Position numbers and translations under genes: made by a program. Below, in pieces: positions 25,812 through 33,238 of a stretch of 64,000 nt of DNA. Each line of letters starts with the position of its first letter. Position 1 is the stretch's first letter. Source of the stretch: Janibacter melonis (GTDB taxonomy: Bacteria; Actinomycetota; Actinomycetes; Actinomycetales; Dermatophilaceae); NCBI RefSeq assembly GCF_020567375.1, contig NZ_JAJBZM010000001.1:357396-421395 (forward strand). The letters are read 5' to 3'. The notes under the pieces were generated by a model. The model had not been told where the DNA came from. It ran no database searches and saw nothing but the letters and a program-made list of their open reading frames with translations.

Positions 25812-25900
25812 CGGTGGTCCCGTCCCTCGCACCTCGACCGGCGAGGGCTTCGTCGGGCGAGGTGCGACGGGCCCTCTGGGCCCGAGCCTCGAGACCACCG
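25812..25900. repeat. REP-like palindromic element, inverted relative to the 15.2-15.4 kb cluster
   Basis: This intergenic stretch contains TCGCACCTCGACCGGCGA at its left and GAGCCTCGAGACCACC at its right, the two ends of the repeat found at 15159-15410 in the opposite orientation. An inner copy GGCGAGGTGCGA is also present. It sits in the promoter region of the AidB-like gene. Confidence 0.65.
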
Positions 25901-25923
25901 GACCGGCCGCCTATCCTCGCGCC

Positions 25924-27582
25924 ATGCCGACCCACGACGTGACGAACCAGCCGCCCCCCTTCGTCGGGGTCGACGTCTACGGCAGCGACCCGACCCTCAC
26001 CGCGGCCGTCGAGCGCTGGGTCCCCGGGACCGGGCGGGCCGACGCCCACGCAGCGCTGCACGCGCTCGGCGAGCGGGCGGGCAGCGCGGAGGCGGCCGAG
26101 CTCGCGGATCGGGCCGAGCGCAACGCCCCCCGGCTGCGCACCCACGACCGCTGGGGGCACCGCGTCGACGAGGTCGACTACGACCCCGCCTGGCACGACC
26201 TCATGCGCGTCGCCGTCGGTGCCGGGCTCACCGCCGGCACCTGGGCGGCCGGACGGGGCGCGGGCGCTCATGTGCGGCGGGCGGCCGGCTTCGTCACCTG
26301 GTCGCAGGTCGACGCCGGCCACATCTGCCCGGTGACGATGACCCACGCCGCCGTGCCCGCGCTGCGCCACTCCCCCGAGCTCGCGACGCGCTACGAGCCC
26401 GGTCTCGCGTCGCGCGAGTACGACCCGGGTCTGCGGGCGCCGGCGCTCAAGGCGGGGCTCGTCGCCGGCATGGGGATGACGGAGAAGCAGGGCGGCTCCG
26501 ACGTGCGCGCCAACCGCACGCTCGCGACGCCGGCGCCGGACGGTCCGCTGCCCGGGCGGACCTACCGGCTCACCGGGCACAAGTGGTTCTGCTCGGCCCC
26601 GATGAGCGACCTCTTCCTCGTCCTCGCCCGCACCGACGGGCAGGACGCGCCGAGCTGCTTCGCCGTGCCGCGTGTCCTCGACGACGAGACGCGCAACCCC
26701 TTCGCCCTCCAGCGCCTCAAGGACAAGCTGGGCGACCGCTCGAACGCCTCCTCCGAGGTCGAGCTCGACGGCACGTGGGGCTCGCTCGTCGGCGAGGAGG
26801 GGCGAGGGGTGCGCACGATCATCGACATGGTCGCCGCGACCCGTCTCGACTGCGTCCTCGGGTCGGCCGCGACCACCCGCGCCGCCCTCGCCCGGGCCGT
26901 GCACCACGCCCGGCACCGTCGCGCCTTCGGCGCGCTGCTCGTCGACCAGCCGCTCATGCGCTCGGTGCTCACCGATCTCGCGCTCGAGTCGGAGGCGGCC
27001 ACCCTGCTCGGCATGCGGCTGGCCCACGCGGTCGACACCGGCGAGGTCGAGCTGGCCCGCCTCGGCGTCGCCGTCGGCAAGTACTGGGTGTGCAAGCGCA
27101 CGCCGACCCTCGTCGCCGAGGCGCTGGAGTGCCTCGGCGGGGCGGGCTACGTCGAGGAGAACGGACTGGCCCGTCTCTACCGCCAGGCCCCCCTCAACTC
27201 GATCTGGGAGGGCTCGGGCAACGTCAACGCGCTCGACGTCGTCCGGGCGATCAGCCGCGAGCCCGCGAGCCTCAAGGCCCTCCTCGAGGAGGCCGCCGTC
27301 GCGCGGGGCACCTCGTCGACGCTCGACCGGGCGCTCGACGCCGTCGAGACCGCCTGCGCCGCCGTCGCGCTCGACCCGCTCGCGGCCCAGGCCGGCGCCC
27401 GGCGCCTCGTCGAGGACCTCGCCCTCGTGCTCCAGGGCAGCCTCATGACGCGGTACGCGCCACCGGAGCTCGCCGAGGCCTTCGTCGAGTCACGCCTGGG
27501 CGCAGGAGCCCGTCTCGGCCTCGGGTCGATCGACCCCGGTCTCGCGTCGCTCGCGGCGCCCGTCGCGCTCGGACGCTGCTGA
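25924..27582 (+). CDS. Acyl-CoA dehydrogenase, AidB-like
   Basis: A 552-residue protein of AidB length. It shows the AidB-type N-terminus (NQPPPFVGVDVYGSDPTL), the flavin-domain sequence MGMTEKQGGSDVRANRTLA, GHKWFCSAPMSDLFLVLART, and the C-terminal WEGSGNVNALDVVRAI near residue 428. E. coli AidB is an alkylation-response flavoprotein that binds DNA and has weak isovaleryl-CoA dehydrogenase activity. A protective or acyl-CoA role here is inferred. The ATG at 25924 is the family start. No Ada or AlkB neighbour is present. Confidence 0.85.
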   Translation: MPTHDVTNQPPPFVGVDVYGSDPTLTAAVERWVPGTGRADAHAALHALGERAGSAEAAELADRAERNAPRLRTHDRWGHRVDEVDYDPAWHDLMRVAVGAGLTAGTWAAGRGAGAHVRRAAGFVTWSQVDAGHICPVTMTHAAVPALRHSPELATRYEPGLASREYDPGLRAPALKAGLVAGMGMTEKQGGSDVRANRTLATPAPDGPLPGRTYRLTGHKWFCSAPMSDLFLVLARTDGQDAPSCFAVPRVLDDETRNPFALQRLKDKLGDRSNASSEVELDGTWGSLVGEEGRGVRTIIDMVAATRLDCVLGSAATTRAALARAVHHARHRRAFGALLVDQPLMRSVLTDLALESEAATLLGMRLAHAVDTGEVELARLGVAVGKYWVCKRTPTLVAEALECLGGAGYVEENGLARLYRQAPLNSIWEGSGNVNALDVVRAISREPASLKALLEEAAVARGTSSTLDRALDAVETACAAVALDPLAAQAGARRLVEDLALVLQGSLMTRYAPPELAEAFVESRLGAGARLGLGSIDPGLASLAAPVALGRC

Positions 27583-27614
27583 CGGTGCGCGTCCCGCCTG
27601 GTCGCCGCTGACGC

Positions 27615-28610
27615 TCAGGTGTGCTCGAGGCGCTCCTGCTCGACCTCGACGTCGAAGTCGGCGGCCGGCCACCGCGGGTCCATCGCCTCGAGGTGCTCCT
27701 TGAGCAGCTGCATGACGGCCAGACGGGCGTACCACTTGCGGTCGGCGGGCACGACGTACCACGGCGCGCTCTCGGTCGAGGTGCGCTCGAGGACGCTCTG
27801 GTAGGCCTCCATGTACTCGTCCCAGTGCTCGCGCTCGTCGATGTCTCCGGGGTTGTACTTCCAGTGCTTGTCGGGGCGGGCGAGACGCTCGGCGAGGCGG
27901 GCGCGCTGCTCGTCCTTGCTGATGTGGAGCATCACCTTGACGACCGTCGTGCCGCTCTCGACGAGACCGCGCTCGAAGGTCGCGATCTGGCCGTACCGGC
28001 GCGACCACTGCGCGCGCGGCACGAGGTCGTGGACGCGCACGACGAGGACGTCCTCGTAGTGGCTGCGGTCGAAGACGCCGATCTCGCCGGGCCGCGGCAG
28101 GGCCCGCCGGATCCGCCACAGGAAGGGGTGGCGGCGCTCCTCGTCACTCGGCACCTTGAAGCTCGTGAGCGCGACACCCTGCGGGTCCATGGCCCCGACG
28201 ACATGGCGCATGATGCCGCCCTTGCCCGAGGTGTCCATGCCCTGGATGACGAGCAGGACGCTGCGCTGACCGCCGCCCTTGGACTCGGCGTACAGCCGCT
28301 CCTGCAGCTCGCTGACGACGTCGGCGAGCTCGGGCATGAGCTCGGCAGCCGCGGCCTTGTCGCCGTCGAAGCCCGGCGTGCCACGTGTGTCGATCTCGTC
28401 GACCCGTGTCGTCGGACCGGCGCGCAGCGCCTCGCCGAAGGTCTGGGGCACGGGCGCCCCCTTCGGCACCGTCGTCTGCACGGGCTCGTCGGCAGCTGAC
28501 TTCTTCGGACCTGAGCCCGTGCGACCCGGCCCCTTCGGGCGCTTGTCCTTCGAGCGCTCGTCCTTCGCGCTCTTCGCCGACGTCCTCGTCTTCTTCGACC
28601 CCTTCGCCAT
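27615..28610 (-). CDS. Polyphosphate kinase 2 family protein
   Basis: A 331-residue protein. A lysine-rich, low-complexity N-terminal tail (about residues 1-45) precedes the PPK2 core: Walker A VIQGMDTSGKGGIMRHVVG (124-132), GVFDRSHYEDVLVVRVHDLV as Walker B/lid region, and WKYNPGDIDEREHWDEYMEA. It transfers phosphate between polyphosphate and nucleotides, usually making NTP from NDP or NDP from NMP. Single-domain length suggests class I or III. The ATG at 28610 gives the basic tail, which could bind polyphosphate or nucleic acid. It is divergent from a RibD-like gene. Confidence 0.87.
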   Translation of the reverse strand: MAKGSKKTRTSAKSAKDERSKDKRPKGPGRTGSGPKKSAADEPVQTTVPKGAPVPQTFGEALRAGPTTRVDEIDTRGTPGFDGDKAAAAELMPELADVVSELQERLYAESKGGGQRSVLLVIQGMDTSGKGGIMRHVVGAMDPQGVALTSFKVPSDEERRHPFLWRIRRALPRPGEIGVFDRSHYEDVLVVRVHDLVPRAQWSRRYGQIATFERGLVESGTTVVKVMLHISKDEQRARLAERLARPDKHWKYNPGDIDEREHWDEYMEAYQSVLERTSTESAPWYVVPADRKWYARLAVMQLLKEHLEAMDPRWPAADFDVEVEQERLEHT

Positions 28611-28661
28611 CGGCCCATCATGCCCACCGGTCCGGGCCCGTGGGGCTGCGAGGATGCCGCC

Positions 28662-29336
28662 ATGCGTGCCCTCATCGCTCCCCCGCACGTCGACCTGCCC
28701 GACGGGACCCTCGACGACGCCGCCGTCGACGCGCTCTACGCCCACGACGGCGAGCTGCTGCGCCTCAGCTTCGTCTCCACCCTCGACGGCGCCGCGACGG
28801 GCGGCGACGGGGTGTCGGGCTCGATCAACACCGAGGCCGACGGCCGTGGGTACCGGGCGATGGGCCGGGCGGCCGACGTCGTGCTCGTCGGTGCCGGCAC
28901 GGCCCGGGCGGAGGAGTACGGGTCCCGCTCGACACCGCTCGTCGTCGTCAGCCGCCGCGGCGAGCTGCCCGAATCGGTCCGCGAGGGCGACGGCACCGTC
29001 GTCCTCGCCACGGTGGCGGCCTCGGGAGTGCCCGAGGGCGAGCACGTGTGGCACGTCGGGCAGGACGAGGTCGCTCTCGTGGCCCTCGTGCAGCGGTGCC
29101 GCGCGGCCTTCGGCCCGCACGTCCTGTGCGAAGGGGGACCGAGCCTGGCCGGGGACCTCGTCGCCGCGGGCCTGGTCGACGAGCTCGGCCTGTCGTGGGC
29201 GCCCTCGCTCGTCGTCGGGTCGCCGGAGGACCACCCCCGGATCCTGCGCGGTCCCGCCGCCGAGGTCGCGCTCGATCCGGTGCACCTCCTCGAGCAGGAC
29301 GGCACCCTCGTCGGGCTGTGGCGCGTGCGCCGCTGA
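28662..29336 (+). CDS. RibD C-terminal-like / dihydrofolate reductase-fold protein
   Basis: A 224-residue protein with the DHFR-like fold of the RibD C-terminal reductase: RLSFVSTLDGAATGGDGVSG near residues 33-52, RAADVVLVGAGTARAEEYG, and VLCEGGPSLAGDLVAAGLVDEL, which includes the conserved EGGP loop for NADPH. There is no deaminase domain. Such stand-alone proteins may reduce pyrimidine or other heterocyclic substrates; the substrate is unknown. ATG 28662 has GCGAGGA upstream. A rare GAA codon within EGG coincides with a CGAAGGGG motif at 29129. Confidence 0.82.
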   Translation: MRALIAPPHVDLPDGTLDDAAVDALYAHDGELLRLSFVSTLDGAATGGDGVSGSINTEADGRGYRAMGRAADVVLVGAGTARAEEYGSRSTPLVVVSRRGELPESVREGDGTVVLATVAASGVPEGEHVWHVGQDEVALVALVQRCRAAFGPHVLCEGGPSLAGDLVAAGLVDELGLSWAPSLVVGSPEDHPRILRGPAAEVALDPVHLLEQDGTLVGLWRVRR

Positions 29337-29406
29337 CGCACCGCGCTCAGAGCACCGGGGCCGGTGCGGGCGCGGGGTGGGGCGCCGGTGCGAGCGCCGG
29401 ACGACC

Positions 29407-30573
29407 TCAGCGCACGAAGTCGCCGACGACCCGGTCCCACCGGTGCGGGTCGACGTTCCACTCCTTGCAGTGCCGGGCGAGCGACCACGGCTCGAAGGTC
29501 ACGAGGTCGGGCCGGGCGGCGGCGAGACGCTCGGAGGGCCCGACCGGCACGAACTCGTCGTCACGGGAGTGGATGAGCAGCAGCGGGTGGTGCAGCTCGT
29601 CGGCGCGGCGCACCCAGTCGGTGCGGGTGACGTCGACGGACTCGGTGAGCCCGACGAGACCGCGCGCCCAGCGCTGACCCATGAGGCTGCGTCCGAGGCT
29701 GCCGACGGCCCGGGGCACCGAGTGCAGCCGGGCGTGGTGGGCGAGGACGTCGGCCCAGTCGACGACCGGTCCGTCGAGCACGGCCCGGCTGACGAGCGGG
29801 GCGAGCTCGGAGCGGTCGAGCACCTGGAGCACGATCGCCCCGCCCATCGACCACCCGACGAGGACGATCTCCTGGGCCCCCCGGGCGACGGCGAGGCGCA
29901 TCGCGGCCTCGACGTCACGCCACTCCGACAGGCCGAGGTTGTAGCGCCCGTCGGGGCCCAGCGGGGCCTCGGTGTCGTTGCGATAGCTCGGCACGAGCAC
30001 GTCGAGACCGGCGGCGTGCAGCGCGGGCACGGCCCGCAGGGTCTCGTAGCGCCGGGCCCCGCGCCCGTGGACGAGGACCGCCCAGCGCGAGTGGTCGGCT
30101 CCCTCGCTGGGCACCACCCACGCCGGCATCGGCCCGACCTCGCCGTCGACGACGACGTCCTCGTGGTGCAGGCCGAGGTCCTCGCGGGGGTTGCGCGCGT
30201 AGTAGTAGCCGTTGACCCGCACCGGACCCGGCCGGGCGGTGCCCCAGTCGACGCTCACGAGCCGGCGGCGCACCCGCTGGAGGCGATGGTCGTGCTCGAG
30301 GACCTCGCCCACCCGGACGTGACCGCCGTCGCCGTCGACCCACAGGCCGTACAGGCCTGGCACGGTCGTCTCGGGCGTCGCGTCGAGGGTGACCGAGTCG
30401 TGGTGGAGGACCCGGATCCGCGCGTCGTCGGGCCGGTAGGGGTCGGGGGTGAGCACACGGCGGGCGAAGTAGGCCGCGGCGCCGAGCCACACCGAGCCGG
30501 CACCGGCCAGGGCGCCGCCCACGGCGGCACCGCCGTACGTCGCGGCGCGTCGGGTGGTCGTGCTCGGGCTCAC
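29407..30573 (-). CDS. Alpha/beta hydrolase with N-terminal membrane anchor
   Basis: A 388-residue protein. A hydrophobic segment at about residues 13-36 suggests a membrane anchor or signal. The hydrolase core contains the nucleophile elbow GWSMGG, AVLVHGRGARRYETLRA, the acid Asp in LLIHSRDDEFVPVGPSERLA and a late His in ARHCKEWNVDPHRW. The layout resembles actinobacterial dienelactone-hydrolase-like or BEM46-like hydrolases. Substrate unknown. The GTG at 30573 is divergent from the ligase gene 30 bp away. Confidence 0.8.
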   Translation of the reverse strand: MSPSTTTRRAATYGGAAVGGALAGAGSVWLGAAAYFARRVLTPDPYRPDDARIRVLHHDSVTLDATPETTVPGLYGLWVDGDGGHVRVGEVLEHDHRLQRVRRRLVSVDWGTARPGPVRVNGYYYARNPREDLGLHHEDVVVDGEVGPMPAWVVPSEGADHSRWAVLVHGRGARRYETLRAVPALHAAGLDVLVPSYRNDTEAPLGPDGRYNLGLSEWRDVEAAMRLAVARGAQEIVLVGWSMGGAIVLQVLDRSELAPLVSRAVLDGPVVDWADVLAHHARLHSVPRAVGSLGRSLMGQRWARGLVGLTESVDVTRTDWVRRADELHHPLLLIHSRDDEFVPVGPSERLAAARPDLVTFEPWSLARHCKEWNVDPHRWDRVVGDFVR

Positions 30574-30603
30574 GAGGCGATCCTCTCAGGTCATGATGGG
30601 CAG

Positions 30604-31671
30604 GTGAGGCAACCCATCGCGCTCCCCGTCGACCCCATGCTCGCCAAGGCCGCCGCCGCGGTGCCCGCCGCCGACGCGGTCGACGGGGGGTACGCCTACG
30701 AGCCGAAGTGGGACGGCTTCCGCTGCGTCGTCCTGCGCGACGGCGACGAGGTCGAGCTCGCGAGCCGCGGCAAGAAGCCGCTCACCCGCTACTTCCCCGA
30801 GGTCGTCGCGGCCTGCCTGGAGCACCTGCCCGAGCGGGTCGTCCTCGACGGCGAGATCGTCGTGCGCTCCGGCGAGCCGGGAGCCCAGCGGCTGCAGTGG
30901 GAGGCGCTCTCGCAGCGCATCCACCCCGCGGCGTCGCGCGTGACGAAGCTCTCGCAGGAGACCCCGGCCGAGGTCGTCGTCTTCGACCTCCTCGCCGTCG
31001 GCGACGAGGACCTCATGTCCTCCCCCTTCGCCGAGCGCCGTGCGCGCCTCGAGGGGCTCTTCGCGCAGGTCTCTCCCGAGGCGCCGATCCACCTGACCCG
31101 CGTCACCCGCGACCCGGACGAGGCGACGGACTGGTTCACCCGCTTCGAGGGGGCCGGGCTCGACGGCGTCGTCGCCAAGGCGCTCGCCTCGCCCTACTCC
31201 CCCGGCAAGCGCACGATGATCAAGGTCAAGCACAAGCGCACCGCCGAGGCCGTCGTCATCGGATATCGCGTGCACAAGTCGGGGCAGGGCGTCGGCTCGC
31301 TCCTGCTCGGGCTGCACCACGAGGGGCAGCTCATCGGGGTCGGGGGGATCGCCGCCTTCACGACCGCGCGCCGCCTGGAGCTCGTCGACGAGCTCGAGCC
31401 CTACGTGCGCCGCGACGAGGAGGGCGAGGTCGTGCGGGCCGAGACCGACCGCTCGCGCTTCTCCTCGAGCAAGGACGTCTCGTACGTGCCGCTGCGCCCG
31501 GAGCTCGTCGTCGAGGTCGCCTTCGACCAGCTCGAGGGGTGGCGCTTCCGGCACGCCGTGCAGCTCGTGCGCTGGCGGCCCGACCGCGACCCGGAGTCAT
31601 GCACCCTCGACCAGATCGACCGCGCCCCGGCCTACGACCTCGGCGAGGTGCTCCTCGAGCGCGAGCCCTGA
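30604..31671 (+). CDS. ATP-dependent DNA ligase, LigC-like
   Basis: A 355-residue ATP-dependent ligase with only the nucleotidyltransferase and OB domains. Motif I is YEPKWDGFR with adenylated Lys35; VVLDGEIVV (motif III), GAGLDGVVAKA (motif IV) and TMIKVKHKRTAEAVVIG (motif V) follow. Mycobacterial LigC proteins act in minor end-joining or excision repair. It converges on a LigD-type polymerase gene with one small gene between, so the two likely form a split NHEJ or repair module. The GTG start at 30604 fits the frame; the ribosome-binding site is weak. Confidence 0.87.
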   Translation: MRQPIALPVDPMLAKAAAAVPAADAVDGGYAYEPKWDGFRCVVLRDGDEVELASRGKKPLTRYFPEVVAACLEHLPERVVLDGEIVVRSGEPGAQRLQWEALSQRIHPAASRVTKLSQETPAEVVVFDLLAVGDEDLMSSPFAERRARLEGLFAQVSPEAPIHLTRVTRDPDEATDWFTRFEGAGLDGVVAKALASPYSPGKRTMIKVKHKRTAEAVVIGYRVHKSGQGVGSLLLGLHHEGQLIGVGGIAAFTTARRLELVDELEPYVRRDEEGEVVRAETDRSRFSSSKDVSYVPLRPELVVEVAFDQLEGWRFRHAVQLVRWRPDRDPESCTLDQIDRAPAYDLGEVLLEREP

Positions 31672-31700
31672 TCGGCGGTCCTCATCGGTAGCGTCTGGCC

Positions 31701-31979
31701 ATGAGCCTCACGCGAGACAGCCACAACCTCACCGTCGACGGGCGTCCGGTGCGCGTCGTCGGCTCCACCGGCGCGATCCGCGCGACCTGGCGCCTCTTCG
31801 AGGGTGATCAGCTGCTCGCCGAGGAGGAGGTGCTCGCCGGCACCCGCGAGCTCGTCGGCACGCTGTCGACGGGCACGCGGGTCGTCGCGACCGTGCACCA
31901 GTCGGCGCTGGGCAGCACGAAGGTCGTCGTCACCGCCCACGGCGAGACCGTCGCCGAGCTCGACGGCTTCGTCGCCTGA
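31701..31979 (+). CDS. Small conserved hypothetical protein
   Basis: A 92-residue soluble protein predicted to be mostly beta-stranded (WRLFEGDQLLAEEEVLAGTR, TRVVATVHQSALGSTKVVVT). No domain is recognised. It begins 29 bp after the ligase stop on the same strand and may be co-transcribed. Its codon use and G/C third positions look native, supporting a real gene. Confidence 0.6.
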   Translation: MSLTRDSHNLTVDGRPVRVVGSTGAIRATWRLFEGDQLLAEEEVLAGTRELVGTLSTGTRVVATVHQSALGSTKVVVTAHGETVAELDGFVA

Positions 31980-31992
31980 GACCTCGTCGCGC

Positions 31993-33075
31993 TCAGCCCT
32001 CGACCCGGTTGCCGTCCTCGTCCCAGTGCGACGCCACCTTCTTGCTGGGCTGCACGCGTGGGGGCTCGCCGGGCATCTTGGGGTAGTCGGGCGGGAAGTT
32101 CAGCTCGCCGCCGGGCAGCTCCTCCCACAGCCGCAGGAGCGGCTCCAGGGGGTGGGCCGTGCCGTCCATGTCGGCCCACGGGTCGCCGTCGGCGAGCCGC
32201 TCGGGGACGGACAGCAGGTGCAGGCCCGCGGGGTCGTCGACCTCGGCGAGCTGCTCCCACGTCAGCGGGGTGCTCACCGGCGCCCCGGGGCGGGCGCGCA
32301 GGCTCCACGCGCTCGCGATCGTGCGGTCGCGGTTGTTCTGGTTGAAGTCGACGAAGATCCGCTCCCCGCGCTCCTCCTTCCACCACGCCGTCGTCACGCC
32401 GTCGTCACGGCGCTCGAGCTCGCGCCCGAAGCCGATCGCCGCGTGGCGCAGGTCCTCGAAGGAGTGCGTCGGCTCGACCCGGACGTAGACGTGGATGCCG
32501 CGGTTGCCGCTCGTCTTGGGGTAGCCGCGCATGCCGAGCTCCTCGAGCAGCTCGCGGGCCACGCCGGCGACGCGCCGCGCGTCGGCGAAGGTCGTGCCGG
32601 GCTGGGGGTCGAGGTCGATCCGCAGCTCGTCGGGGTGGTCGACGTCGGGCCGGCGCACCGGCCACGGGTGGAGCGTCAGCGCACCCATCTGCGCGGCCCA
32701 CACGACCGAGGCGGGCTCGGTGGGGCACAGCTCGGCCGCGGTCCGTCCGCTGGGGAAGGTGATCTCGACGGTCTCGACGTAGTCGGGCGCGCCTCGCGGC
32801 AACCGCTTCTGGTAGAAGCCGTCGGCGCCCTTGTCCTGGGGGCCGACGGCCAGGCGCATGCCCTCGCGCCACCCGTCGGGCCAGCGCTCCATCGCCGTCG
32901 GTCGCTCGCCGACCGCGCGCATCATCGCCTCGCCGACGTCGGCGAAGTACTGGCACACCTCGAGCTTGGTGATCTGTGGCGTGCGCTCGGTCGCCTCGTA
33001 GATCACCCGGTCCGGGCTGGAGACGCGGACCTCGCGCTCACCGGCGGTGACGCTGCCCGCGGGGGTCTTGGCCAT
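31993..33075 (-). CDS. LigD-type NHEJ polymerase/primase domain protein
   Basis: A 360-residue stand-alone polymerase domain of the LigD/PolDom family. The catalytic ELRIDLDPQPG carries the two metal-binding Asp residues. TSGNRGIHVYVRVEPTHSFE and the late RIFVDFNQNNRDRTIASAWS are family signatures. It adds nucleotides (often ribonucleotides) during end-joining, with Ku and a ligase; no Ku gene is in the window. The ATG at 33075 begins MAKTPAGSVTAGEREVRVSS. It converges with the LigC-like gene unit. Confidence 0.88.
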   Translation of the reverse strand: MAKTPAGSVTAGEREVRVSSPDRVIYEATERTPQITKLEVCQYFADVGEAMMRAVGERPTAMERWPDGWREGMRLAVGPQDKGADGFYQKRLPRGAPDYVETVEITFPSGRTAAELCPTEPASVVWAAQMGALTLHPWPVRRPDVDHPDELRIDLDPQPGTTFADARRVAGVARELLEELGMRGYPKTSGNRGIHVYVRVEPTHSFEDLRHAAIGFGRELERRDDGVTTAWWKEERGERIFVDFNQNNRDRTIASAWSLRARPGAPVSTPLTWEQLAEVDDPAGLHLLSVPERLADGDPWADMDGTAHPLEPLLRLWEELPGGELNFPPDYPKMPGEPPRVQPSKKVASHWDEDGNRVEG

Positions 33076-33238
33076 GCGCTCACGGTAGTGGCGAGAGGGG
33101 ACAGCGCGGTCCCCCTTCGCCCCCTGACGAAGTCCTGACCTGGTCTTGGCCAGAGGTTTACCCCGGACGCGGCGTGGCGTCACCCAGGGGTGCCTACCGT
33201 CTCTCTCGCCCCCTCTCTCCAGCTCAGGAGCAACCCCC

